From NCBI GenBank assembly GCA_002360455.1, contig DEQQ01000087.1:1-27076 (forward strand): a stretch of 27,076 nucleotides of DNA, given 5' to 3'. Origin of the DNA: Saprospiraceae bacterium UBA3362. GTDB lineage: Bacteria > Bacteroidota > Bacteroidia > Chitinophagales > Saprospiraceae. The notes below the pieces were generated by a model that searched no databases, was not told the origin of the DNA, and saw only the letters and a list, made by a program, of their open reading frames with translations. The position numbers and the translations under genes were made by a program. Positions 1 through 8,496 of the stretch are shown here, piece after piece (position 1 is the stretch's first letter; each line of letters begins with the position of its first letter).

Positions 1-1813
1 CGTATGGTCCTGCCGGAGTTGGGGATAATGTCTTTCTCAATGCAAGGTCAAAAACTTGTTGAACATTGATTTGAGCCGGATCGTGATCATCCTCATCTCC
101 ACCGGACTTACCATTTTGATTCACAACGTTGTCGTCATTCAAATCATCAGTTTCTCCCGTTTGATTGAAGTTTGTTCCATCAGGATCACTATCTATATCA
201 CTCAATCCCATCGAATTTGCGGCAGCAGATATCTCTGCCCAGTTGCGGATTGTTGTTCCTTGATAATTACTGTTGATTGTAAATGTTATTGTTCTTGTAA
301 CACTATCTCCTACTGCTATTGTTGGAATAGCTGTCACTAAGGTTGCAGGATTTCCCGTCCAGTTCGCATCACTCAATGTTAAGCCAGTAGGAATATAGTC
401 TGATATTTGAACATTGGTTGCAGTTACAGAACCTTGATTATATACTTTAATATCAAAAGTCACTGTGCTGCCGGGACTAAATGGTCCAGGCGTTACACTG
501 CTCAGCGTTTTCTTTAAAGCAAGATCAAAGAACTGACCTACATTTATTTCAGCCGGATCATGATCATCTTCATCTCCTCCGGTCTTTCCGTTTTGATTGA
601 CAACATTATCATCAGCCAAATCGTCTGTTTCTCCTAACTGATTAAAATTTATATTATCCGGATCACTATCTATATCCAATAAATTTAAAGAATTGGATGC
701 AGAATAAATCTCGGCCCAGTTCCTTATAGTAGAACCCATAAAACTCGGACTGATAGTAAATGTGATGCTGCGAACGACACTATCACCCGGATTGAGGGTG
801 GCTATAGTTGAATTAAGTGTCGCCTTTCCCGGACTTGATTCTGTCCATGATGGATCATTTAAAACCAGTCCGGTCGGTATGTAATCAACCAATTGAATAT
901 TGGTCCCGGTTACAGTACCTTGATTATATATTTTCACATCAAATGTTACAGCTGCTCCGGGAGTAAAAGGCCCGGGAGTTGTTGTACTTAATGTCTTTTT
1001 TAATGCTAAGTCAAAAATTTGAGTTACTTGCAATTCTGCTGGATCATGATCATCCTCATCTCCTCCTGTTTTACCATTTTGATTCACAACATTATCGTCA
1101 TTCAAATCATTGGTCTCCCCGGGTTGATTGAAGTTTGTTCCATCAGGATCACTGTCAATATCTGTTCCTCCTGAGATGGCACTAATTTCAGCCCAGTTTC
1201 GCAGAGAAATTCCTTGGTAATTACTGTTTATTGTAAATGTTATCGTCCTAGTTACAGTCTCCCCAACCGCAATAGAGGCAATAGGTGTAACAAGGGTTGC
1301 CGGACTTCCTGTCCATAACGGATCATTCAATGTCAATCCGCTTGGAATATAATCGCTGACCTGAACATTGGTTGCAACTTTTGTTCCCTGATTAATTATT
1401 TCGATTGTAAAAGTCACATTAGACCCGGGATAGAATGGACCACTTCCATTTAAGGTTTTCCTTAAAGCTAAGTCCATAAAAGTACAATCCTGTGTTCGGA
1501 CTCGAACCGGACAACAAAGCTGCCCCGGACATCCTGAGGCATCATCCCCGGTATAGTAAAATGCTTCATACCCATCTGCCAAACTTGGATGGTTCCCGAA
1601 GATCATAATACTGCTTCCGGTTCCGATCAATGAGTTGCTGGTACTGTCATACCACATTACATTGGTCAGGCCTGCCTCTGCAGTTAATGTGAGTTTGTTG
1701 CTTCCATCCATACATAAGACCTGTGCTGTATCTGTACAAGGAGGCAAACCACCTTGTCCAAACACAATACCTTGCGTTAGGAATAGAGTCAAAATAATTA
1801 ATAGATTTTTCAT
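1..1813 (-). CDS. Secreted DUF11-type tandem-repeat surface protein, 5' part only
   Basis: Reading the minus strand from the ATG at 1813 gives an open frame of 604 codons that runs off the left edge, so the C-terminus is missing. Residues 1-19 are a signal peptide (MKNLLIILTLFLTQGIVFGQ). Residues about 20-113 form a Cys-containing Ig-like region. From residue 114 a unit of about 154-162 residues repeats: each copy opens with DLAL-K-TL, has a YNQGT..TN.Q..DYIP.GL strand pattern, and ends in an Asp-rich segment containing GGDEDDHDPA or a close variant. Units start at 1474, 1012, 526 and 49 (last one partial). This matches the DUF11/conserved-repeat adhesin-like domain known from large extracellular bacterial proteins; the Asp-rich linker may bind calcium (inference). 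In Bacteroidota such proteins usually end in a T9SS sorting or gliding-motility-associated C-terminal domain, which would lie outside the window. The substrate or partner is unknown. Confidence 0.88.
   Translation of the reverse strand, partial: MKNLLIILTLFLTQGIVFGQGGLPPCTDTAQVLCMDGSNKLTLTAEAGLTNVMWYDSTSNSLIGTGSSIMIFGNHPSLADGYEAFYYTGDDASGCPGQLCCPVRVRTQDCTFMDLALRKTLNGSGPFYPGSNVTFTIEIINQGTKVATNVQVSDYIPSGLTLNDPLWTGSPATLVTPIASIAVGETVTRTITFTINSNYQGISLRNWAEISAISGGTDIDSDPDGTNFNQPGETNDLNDDNVVNQNGKTGGDEDDHDPAELQVTQIFDLALKKTLSTTTPGPFTPGAAVTFDVKIYNQGTVTGTNIQLVDYIPTGLVLNDPSWTESSPGKATLNSTIATLNPGDSVVRSITFTISPSFMGSTIRNWAEIYSASNSLNLLDIDSDPDNINFNQLGETDDLADDNVVNQNGKTGGDEDDHDPAEINVGQFFDLALKKTLSSVTPGPFSPGSTVTFDIKVYNQGSVTATNVQISDYIPTGLTLSDANWTGNPATLVTAIPTIAVGDSVTRTITFTINSNYQGTTIRNWAEISAAANSMGLSDIDSDPDGTNFNQTGETDDLNDDNVVNQNGKSGGDEDDHDPAQINVQQVFDLALRKTLSPTPAGPY
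50..1474 (-). repeat. Three complete tandem copies of a ~460-490 bp coding repeat
   Basis: The conserved Asp codon that opens each unit lies at 1472-1474, 1010-1012, 524-526 and 47-49. This gives complete units of 462, 486 and 477 bases, plus a fourth that continues past the left edge. Similarity is visible at DNA level, especially in the Asp-rich linker around 70-200, 545-665 and 1040-1165, where long stretches differ only at scattered positions. All unit lengths are multiples of three, so gain or loss of a unit would keep the frame. Confidence 0.85.
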
Positions 1814-1905
1814 TTTTGCTTGATTAAAAAAATTAAGAAAGCTGTATTTGGATTTTAACATTGTTCTTTTTAATTCTGAGAATGGAATTTGATTCATACT
1901 TTTTT

Positions 1906-2250
1906 TCATATCTCATAGTTTTTATAGGTGACAGTATCTGTCTGAAAAGAGATACTAAAAGGTTTAAGCTGAATAAAAGAAGAATCAGTCCGTCTTTGCT
2001 TCGATCGACCATAAACGCCAAAAGTCCTATAGAAAGGACCATACTGAAACTTACTGAAATCTAAAAATGGAATTGGAATACTATGTATATTCCTTGCATG
2101 AATAATAATAGACTTATACAGAGAGTAATAAGCCAAATAGCCTTTTTGCCATGTACCCAACATGAACAATTTTCTGATATTGTCCTTAAAGGCTAAGACA
2201 AAAGACACTAAAATTAGGAAAAAAATCAAAAACATCATTTCCTTCTGCAT
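1906..2250 (-). CDS. Possible small membrane-anchored hypothetical protein (weak)
   Basis: The open frame from the ATG at 2250 encodes about 114 residues; a TTG three codons upstream would extend it slightly. An N-terminal hydrophobic stretch (LIFFLILVSFVLAF) could be a membrane anchor. The rest is basic and aromatic-rich and matches no family I recognise. The frame is overlapped on both strands by other short open frames and sits in AT-rich DNA, so it may be chance. No ribosome-binding site or promoter supports it. Probably not a gene. Confidence 0.2.
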   Translation of the reverse strand: MQKEMMFLIFFLILVSFVLAFKDNIRKLFMLGTWQKGYLAYYSLYKSIIIHARNIHSIPIPFLDFSKFQYGPFYRTFGVYGRSKQRRTDSSFIQLKPFSISFQTDTVTYKNYEI

Positions 2251-2408
2251 TACATTCAATTTTCAGTTTTCAAAAATTATGCCAGATATTAAATTATTAC
2301 ATAATATATAATATCAAGCAATTAACATCCTTACTATTACTACATTCAATTCACAAAGGTATATACACATTATATTATTTAATAATATGTTTGATATATT
2401 TTTTTAAA

Positions 2409-2625
2409 ATAATATATATTATATTGTTTATTAATGTTTTAAAAATTATATTTTTATATTTTATGTAACAAATTTACCCTAAATTCAAACTAAATCCTCC
2501 TAAAAACTCTCAAATGCCTTATAAAAAAGTTCTTCATTTATGTATATGTTATTACAAATAAGAATTATTTTAAATATATAAGTTGTTATTTATGAATATT
2601 TATTAAGTTATAATATATATTATAT
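2409..2625. repeat. Two copies of a 16-bp AT palindromic motif
   Basis: The sequence ATAATATATATTATAT occurs at 2409-2424 and again at 2610-2625; its first 14 bases are a perfect palindrome. A related form lies at 2301-2314. The surroundings are so AT-rich that chance cannot be excluded. Confidence 0.35.
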
Positions 2626-2877
2626 GATGGTCAATCAGCCGTGCTTCTTTAATTTATGAATGCGAATGCGACGACAAACCAAGGATTTTCTGCTGCTTTG
2701 GATTTTTTTCTTAAATAAACCGGCTGGCATTCTGCAATTAAACCAATAGAATTTTGCCCTTATGATTGCTCTGTACAAGTAGTAATCAAGAGCTTCCACT
2801 TTTTATCTTATTGTTTGGGCATCAAAAATTCATCCTCAATCGTTATGAATATAGGCTGATTTCTATAGGAATTAGTT

Positions 2878-2885
2878 TAATTTTG
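2878..2885 (+). promoter_or_regulatory. Candidate Bacteroidota -7 promoter element for the protease operon
   Basis: TAATTTTG matches the Bacteroidota -7 consensus TAnnTTTG. It would place transcription start about 30 bases before the protease ATG. No good -33 TTTG is visible at the expected distance, so support comes from the -7 match and position only. Confidence 0.4.
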
Positions 2886-2923
2886 TCTCAATTTTTGATC
2901 AAAAACAGCTAAAAACAAGTTTC

Positions 2924-5900
2924 ATGAATTTTAAACGTGTTCTAACCCCGTTGCCAATTCTATTTTTTGCATTAATTAACCCCCTTTTTTCTCAGCAATT
3001 TTACCATAAAATCGACCCAAGCCTAATTACTATTGGGAAACCCACATTTAAACAAATGGCCCATTATCAAGCCATTAAACTTGAAAAAAACAAGCTACAA
3101 CAATACCTTAACTCGTCCTCACCAAACGAAAAATCTGATCTCTTCCTCCCCCTCACCCTCCCTCTTGCCAACGGCAGAGAACTTAGTTTCAATGTCCAAG
3201 AAGCACCGGTAATGGAAGAAGGGCTCGCAGCAAAGTACCCTCAAATCAAAACCTATAAAGCCTACTCTCAAGGCTATTCATTAAGATTTATCTTATCTCC
3301 ATACAGTTTCCAAGCCATTATTTTGGGCAATGGTGAGGAAACCATTATTGAATCTCTTTCTGATAATGACCAACCCTATTATGCTGTCTTTGACCCTGCA
3401 AACCTCCCAACCTCAGTCCAGCAATCTTTCTCCTGTGGTACCGATGATCGGGATTTCCATCCCAACAAAGAGATTAACCTAGATCCCCTTCATTCATCTC
3501 CTCAACTCAATATTCGCGGCAACGGAGAACCAAAGGACTTAAAAACCTATCGACTTGCTCTTGCCTGCACTGCTTTATGGGGGGATCAGTTTGGACAATC
3601 CGATAAAGCAATCGCCCTCGATAAAATGGCAGCGGCCGTCATGATCCTTAATGCTATTTACATCAAAGACTTCGGGGCACAACTTATCCTCGTCAATAAC
3701 AATGACAACCTAATTCACCTTAATGGTGTTGATCCTTATTCGGATCCAAGAAGTGGACGAAGCAACATCGGAGAAAATACTGGGATTATAAATCCTAAAA
3801 TTGGATCAAGAAATTATGAAATTGGCCATGTTTTCACGATAGGCTGCAGCGACGTGGGTGGTGTTGCCTCTCTGGGCAGTCTTTGTCAAATAAATAAAGG
3901 ATCCGGTTGTACTTGTTGGTACACTTCAGATGTATATTATGTAGTGCAAAGAATATTTTGCCATGAGATGGGGCATCAATTTGCCTGTACTCATACTTTT
4001 TCCTATTGTGGCGGCAATGAAGAACTTTCAACGGCGTACGAACCGGGGAGCGGAACAACCATCATGTCTTACAGTGGACTTTGCGGCTCTGCCAATGTGG
4101 AAACCTCCGGTTTACCTCATCCTAATTTTTTTCATGCAAGCAGTCTAGAACAAGCTTTATTTTTAACAAGAAAAGCTCTCACCTGCGGATCCACTACCAA
4201 TACTAACAATACAACTCCAAGTATTTCTATTCAAATTCCAAAAGGACTTTATCTCCCAATCTCGACTCCTATTAAGCTTGTCGGTTCTGCAACGGACATG
4301 GAAGGAGATAGCTTAACTTACAGCTGGGAACAATACAATGCCGGACCCTATGGCGAAACCATCGGACAAGTTTCCTTAGATCAAGAAGGGCCTTTGGTAA
4401 AAGTCAATTTCCCCTCCTTATCTCCTATTCGATATGTTCCTAGTGTAAATACTATATTTTTTAATAGAAATATCAATACTAGAGAAATTCTACCCTCTGT
4501 TACAAGAAATTTCAATTTTCGATTTGTAGTAAGAGACAACAACAAGGAAAGTGGTGCCTCAGTTTGGGATCAAATCAATTTTAAAGTAACAGATCAAGCC
4601 GGACCTTTCAAAGTCACCAGACCCAATTCATCAACAGAAAAATTGGTCAAAAATTCATGCAATTTGATTCGCTGGGATGTGGCAAATACCAATTCGTTTC
4701 CGGTTAGTTGTAAAAAAGTCAATATCTATTTGCTCAACAAGAGAAATATAGATAACCCGATTCTTATCAAAGAAAATACCGATAACGATGGTGAAGAAAT
4801 TGTTGATCTTGGAGATGTTCCTTTGGACAACCAGTCAAGAATAATGGTGAGTTCTGTAGGTAATATTTTCTTTGATGTTTCAGATCAAGACATCCAGGTC
4901 ATAGAGAATGGGGCTCCAAACAGCTATATGTTTTCTGCCAATCCTAAAAATCCCTCTCTCTGTTTACCCAATTTGCTGGAATTGGATTTGACCTCTTGTT
5001 TCAGTGGCAATCTTACCGGCCAACTCAATTTATTTTTGGAAGGCCAATTACCGGAGGGTACAACCTATAAATTTAATCAACAAAGTTTAAACTTGAAAGA
5101 TCAATCCAAGTTAACGATGGATTTCAATTCATTGACAACAAAAACTGAAGTTGATTTCATAGTAGGGGCGGTCACCCCCGCCGGAGATAGTATAAAAGTA
5201 CCAATTCATCTTATAGTCATAAAAAATGATTTCTCTGACCTTAGCTTGGTCTCCCCAATTGCCAATGGAAGATCGATAACACAGTCACCCAAATTTCAAT
5301 GGACTAAAAGTGTAAATGCCAATAGCTATACTTTAGAAATTGCGACTTCTCCCGGATTTGGGGTAAGCACCATCTATACAAAATCAGACCTCACTGCAGA
5401 TCAATTTCAATTGCCTATTTTTCTTGACCCTAGTATCATCTATTATTGGAGAGTTATCCCTTTCAATGAATGTGCTATGGGTTCCTCTTCAGAAACTTTT
5501 GCATTCCAAACTGTAAATAAAAAATGTACAACAAAAGAATACAGTGGCAATCCTCAATTTTTGCTCAATAACGATGTAAAACGATTTGTACTTCCTGTAT
5601 TTGAGTCCGGAACAATTTCTGATATTAACGTAAAAAATGTAGATATTGATGCTGATGCTGTAAAAGATATTCAGTTGGCATTAGTTAGCCCGACAGGTAC
5701 AAAATGCACTTTATTCAGTTATTCTTGCGGAATTTCTCTCCGATTTGATTGCTCCTTTGATGATGATGCCATAAACGGTATATTTTGCCCTCCGGCCAAT
5801 AAAGTTACCATGAGACCGGTAAATAAATTAAGTGTTTTTAATGGACAGAATTCACAAGGAGACTGGTTGCTCGAGGTATCTACAAAAAATAGCCTGGTGA

Positions 5901-6559
5901 GCGGGTTTATGAATAATTTTCAGCTCGAATATTGCGCTTCTGTAACTGCAAATAATCCATACAATATCATTAACCAACCATTGTATCTCAATAATGGAGA
6001 GACCAAACTTATTCCCAACAGTTTGTTGGCTTCCAAAGATGATGACAATACCGCTTCCGAGCTTGTTTACACTTTGGTTGCCATTCCTGCTCATGGTAAT
6101 TTAAAACTCAATGGTAACAATCTTAATTATGGTTCTACATTCACACAAGCTGATATAGACGCCGGCAAATTAAGTTATCAGCATCGAGCTCAGGTAAACA
6201 ATTCTATCGATGGATTCAGATTTACAGTCAATGACGGCGCATCAGGTTGGTATGGTATTGATTTATTCACCATTTACATTGGCAATGTAGCCACGCAAGA
6301 TCTGACTTCAAATTCCAATTTGCTTATTGTTCCCAATCCATCCCAAGGGACCTTTCATCTATTAGATAATGCCGTCTCTTCCGAAATTCGATATTTCAAT
6401 ATTTTAGATCTTAGTGGTAAAAAATTAAACTCGACCAAGCAGAATTTTCAATTGGGTCAAGAAATCAATGTAAGCTATCTTAATTCCGGGATTTACTTTA
6501 TCGAATGGAATACTGACAACAGAAAATATTTTTCAAAACTGATCATTTCCAAATCATAG
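2924..6559 (+). CDS. Secreted reprolysin-like zinc metalloprotease with P-domain and T9SS sorting tail
   Basis: This 1211-residue protein begins with a signal peptide (residues 1-24, ending LFSQQ). A metzincin catalytic domain spans about 190-420: the zinc motif HExxHxxxxxH is read as HEMGHQFACTH (H347, E348, H351, H357), and a Met-turn (IMSY, M381) follows. After it come an Ig/cadherin-like domain (about 435-560), a fibronectin III-like domain (about 775-862), a proprotein-convertase P-domain (about 866-1005, with LALVSPTGT and GDWLLEV), a CSPG4/cadherin-3-like repeat (about 1017-1120) and a T9SS type A sorting domain (about 1133-1211, starting VPNPSQGTFHL and ending in the usual basic-aromatic strands). 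It is therefore predicted to cross the outer membrane by T9SS and act at the cell surface or outside on proteins. The usual Gly of the metzincin motif (HExxHxxG) is replaced by Ala-Cys. The next gene starts only 11 bases after the stop. Confidence 0.9.
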   Translation: MNFKRVLTPLPILFFALINPLFSQQFYHKIDPSLITIGKPTFKQMAHYQAIKLEKNKLQQYLNSSSPNEKSDLFLPLTLPLANGRELSFNVQEAPVMEEGLAAKYPQIKTYKAYSQGYSLRFILSPYSFQAIILGNGEETIIESLSDNDQPYYAVFDPANLPTSVQQSFSCGTDDRDFHPNKEINLDPLHSSPQLNIRGNGEPKDLKTYRLALACTALWGDQFGQSDKAIALDKMAAAVMILNAIYIKDFGAQLILVNNNDNLIHLNGVDPYSDPRSGRSNIGENTGIINPKIGSRNYEIGHVFTIGCSDVGGVASLGSLCQINKGSGCTCWYTSDVYYVVQRIFCHEMGHQFACTHTFSYCGGNEELSTAYEPGSGTTIMSYSGLCGSANVETSGLPHPNFFHASSLEQALFLTRKALTCGSTTNTNNTTPSISIQIPKGLYLPISTPIKLVGSATDMEGDSLTYSWEQYNAGPYGETIGQVSLDQEGPLVKVNFPSLSPIRYVPSVNTIFFNRNINTREILPSVTRNFNFRFVVRDNNKESGASVWDQINFKVTDQAGPFKVTRPNSSTEKLVKNSCNLIRWDVANTNSFPVSCKKVNIYLLNKRNIDNPILIKENTDNDGEEIVDLGDVPLDNQSRIMVSSVGNIFFDVSDQDIQVIENGAPNSYMFSANPKNPSLCLPNLLELDLTSCFSGNLTGQLNLFLEGQLPEGTTYKFNQQSLNLKDQSKLTMDFNSLTTKTEVDFIVGAVTPAGDSIKVPIHLIVIKNDFSDLSLVSPIANGRSITQSPKFQWTKSVNANSYTLEIATSPGFGVSTIYTKSDLTADQFQLPIFLDPSIIYYWRVIPFNECAMGSSSETFAFQTVNKKCTTKEYSGNPQFLLNNDVKRFVLPVFESGTISDINVKNVDIDADAVKDIQLALVSPTGTKCTLFSYSCGISLRFDCSFDDDAINGIFCPPANKVTMRPVNKLSVFNGQNSQGDWLLEVSTKNSLVSGFMNNFQLEYCASVTANNPYNIINQPLYLNNGETKLIPNSLLASKDDDNTASELVYTLVAIPAHGNLKLNGNNLNYGSTFTQADIDAGKLSYQHRAQVNNSIDGFRFTVNDGASGWYGIDLFTIYIGNVATQDLTSNSNLLIVPNPSQGTFHLLDNAVSSEIRYFNILDLSGKKLNSTKQNFQLGQEINVSYLNSGIYFIEWNTDNRKYFSKLIISKS

Positions 6560-6570
6560 TTTTTCAAGGA

Positions 6571-7803
6571 ATGAAACCATTTTTAGCTTGTTTTATAGTT
6601 CTGTGTTTTATTGCTCAATCAGCATCTTCACAATTTACCATTGTACCTGAACTGAGATCCAAATCATTCATCTCAACGACTGCCAATTTGGGATTGGAGT
6701 CAGATGTGATTAATCAAAAATTTTTTCGTGCCTACTATAATGGCGACTTTTTAGACCGGACATTAAAAAACAGTACTCTATCAAGATTAACCGAAAATGG
6801 AAAACTAGCTTATTATTCAACCCTCGGAGCCCATTATTATTCTCGAGCATATTCTAATGAAGAAGAATCAAATCGATTCTTCAAATGGCATATCGGACTT
6901 GCATACCATCAATTTTTAGAAACAAACTTTTCACGAGATTTTTATACTCTCTTGTTATTCGGTAATGCTCAATATGAAAACAAAAAAGCAATTCTTTCTC
7001 CGATGAGTTTTGAGTCCCTCAGTTATTACGATTTGTCTGTGGGCATGTTGCACAGGTTAAATCATTTTTATGTCCAGTGGAAAATAGACTTCCTATTAGG
7101 TAATCAATTCAATTCTTTTTCAATTTCTAATGGATCTTTGTTTACCGAACAGGATGGATTAGCTCTCAACTTTGACCTCCATTGGCAACTCAAACGCAGT
7201 ATTACCTCTTCATTGACCGATGTAAATGGAAAAGGACTTGCAACAGGGATCAAATTATTTCATCAATCAGAACGAAGTTTATTTTCTTTTGAACTAGATC
7301 AACTGGGACTCATACAATGGTCAAAAAATCTAAGCTCAAAAAGTATCGACAGCACTTTAGTTTTTACAGGTGTCAATATTGGAAATATTTTTGACAGCAT
7401 TTTTGTGGATATAAAAAATAAAGAAGATCTAAAATCAGAATTCATCAGAGAACATTCCATATCCAAATTTACTCAATCCCTACCGGCAGTTTTAAAATTG
7501 AATTACACGAAAAAAATCCTTAACGATCAATTCTCTGTTCAATTAGCAGTAAATAAAATCCTTAGAAAAACTGCAAAATCTTCTATCGATATTGGGATTC
7601 ATTATTTTATAAATCCCAATTGCAGTATTGGATTAGTTGGAGGATTGCCCGCCTATTCTCGATGGAATCTGGGGATGCAATTTTCTTACTACAAAACAGA
7701 CCGATTTTTTTTCGTTGTGCAAGCTCCTTCCTTGGTCAATAGCTTTCTTCATGATCAGCCGGCATCCTCTTTTTGGGGAGCCAAAATTGGGATTCACCTT
7801 TAA
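6571..7803 (+). CDS. DUF5723-like outer-membrane protein
   Basis: The 410-residue product has a clear signal peptide (residues 1-21, cut near SASSQ) followed by alternating amphipathic strands rich in aromatic residues, as expected of an outer-membrane beta-barrel. The overall pattern resembles the DUF5723 family of Bacteroidota barrels, including a pair of cysteine-poor long strands and a C-terminal run ending GAKIGIHL. The function of that family is not established. It starts 11 bases after the metalloprotease and ends 19 bases before the response regulator, so co-transcription with both is likely. Its position suggests an envelope role linked to the secreted protease, but that is only context. 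A distant relation to PorP/SprF barrels is an alternative. Confidence 0.65.
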   Translation: MKPFLACFIVLCFIAQSASSQFTIVPELRSKSFISTTANLGLESDVINQKFFRAYYNGDFLDRTLKNSTLSRLTENGKLAYYSTLGAHYYSRAYSNEEESNRFFKWHIGLAYHQFLETNFSRDFYTLLLFGNAQYENKKAILSPMSFESLSYYDLSVGMLHRLNHFYVQWKIDFLLGNQFNSFSISNGSLFTEQDGLALNFDLHWQLKRSITSSLTDVNGKGLATGIKLFHQSERSLFSFELDQLGLIQWSKNLSSKSIDSTLVFTGVNIGNIFDSIFVDIKNKEDLKSEFIREHSISKFTQSLPAVLKLNYTKKILNDQFSVQLAVNKILRKTAKSSIDIGIHYFINPNCSIGLVGGLPAYSRWNLGMQFSYYKTDRFFFVVQAPSLVNSFLHDQPASSFWGAKIGIHL

Positions 7804-7822
7804 ATCAAATGAACTGACCCTC

Positions 7823-8491
7823 ATGCACAAGTTACTTTTAGTAGATGACGAACCGGATGTATTAGAATTTTTATCATTCAATTTGGGTTCTGCAGGGTTT
7901 GAAGTATATACGGTTCCCAATGGCCTCAAAGCTATAGAATTTCTTGTAGCCCAAACCGTTGACCTTATCATAATGGATGTTATGATGCCGGGGATGGATG
8001 GATTTACGGCTTTTAAAAAAATCAAAGAAAATCCAAACTTAAAAAATATTAAACTGCTGTTTCTTACAGCCAGCGATGATGACAATATCCAAATAGGGGC
8101 TCTGGATCTTGGTGCTGATGATTTTATCAGCAAGCCTATAAGACCCAAAGTTTTACTCAGCAGAGTGAATGCCATCTTACGCAGAGAAATTGTACAAAAT
8201 TCCACCGGAGAAATCAGTTTTGGGGATATCAAAATAAACAAAGAAGAACACACTGTCAAGCTAAAAAATAAATCTTTGGATTTTGTTAAAAAAGAATTCA
8301 ATCTCCTTTTATTTCTAGCTTTACACCCCAATAAAGTTTTTACAAGAGAAGAATTACTCAAAGAAATTTGGGGCGAAGATATTATTGTTGGATCTAGAAC
8401 TATTGATGTTCATATACGAAAAATCAGAGAGAAGCTTGGAGAAGAGTACATAAAAACCATAAAAGGAATTGGTTACAAATTGGAAATTTAG
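7823..8491 (+). CDS. OmpR/PhoB-family response regulator
   Basis: The 222-residue product has an N-terminal receiver domain with the acidic pair D8-D9, phosphoacceptor D52 (IIMDVMMPG), T82 and K104 (SKP), followed by a winged-helix DNA-binding domain (about 128-222) ending in the typical RTIDVHIRKIREKLG and IKGIGYKLE signature. The frame is open further upstream to 7637, but that part overlaps the preceding barrel gene and is unrelated to response regulators. The ATG at 7823 gives the normal PhoB length and begins directly with the receiver strand. The partner kinase starts five bases after its stop. It resembles the PhoB-like regulator common in Bacteroidota, but the signal cannot be told from sequence. 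Confidence 0.93.
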   Translation: MHKLLLVDDEPDVLEFLSFNLGSAGFEVYTVPNGLKAIEFLVAQTVDLIIMDVMMPGMDGFTAFKKIKENPNLKNIKLLFLTASDDDNIQIGALDLGADDFISKPIRPKVLLSRVNAILRREIVQNSTGEISFGDIKINKEEHTVKLKNKSLDFVKKEFNLLLFLALHPNKVFTREELLKEIWGEDIIVGSRTIDVHIRKIREKLGEEYIKTIKGIGYKLEI

Positions 8492-8496
8492 ACGAG

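Larger units (their letters stand above)
1814..2923. other. Long AT-rich intergenic region without a convincing gene
   Basis: About 1.1 kb separates the repeat protein from the metalloprotease. Most of 2260-2630 is almost pure A/T, with recurring ATAATATATATTAT-like palindromes. The segment 2631-2830 has visibly higher G+C and may be a decayed element. Several short open frames exist on both strands at 1830-2260 and overlap each other; only one is listed, at low confidence. A TAnnTTTG promoter element lies at the right end. Confidence 0.6.

Noticed and set aside
56..340. A 94-codon plus-strand open frame at the left edge.
   Set aside because: It lies opposite the DUF11 repeat protein, whose minus-strand frame is continuous and clearly repetitive; the plus-strand product is Ile/Cys/Ser-rich noise.
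1..1813. The periodic ~470-base similarity looked at first like a possible repeat array or CRISPR-like structure.
   Set aside because: The units are long, in frame and translate to a known extracellular repeat domain, so it is coding repetition.
1833..2064. Two overlapping small open frames on opposite strands.
   Set aside because: They overlap each other and another frame, are AT-driven, and show no domain, signal peptide or start context.
7637..7822. An N-terminal extension of 62 residues for the response regulator.
   Set aside because: It overlaps the end of the barrel gene in another frame, and the family begins directly at the ATG at 7823.
7633..8361. A 242-codon open frame on the minus strand opposite the response regulator.
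   Set aside because: It is antisense to a gene with every receiver and winged-helix motif, its product is low-complexity Ser/Leu-rich without a recognisable domain, and it would overlap two good genes.
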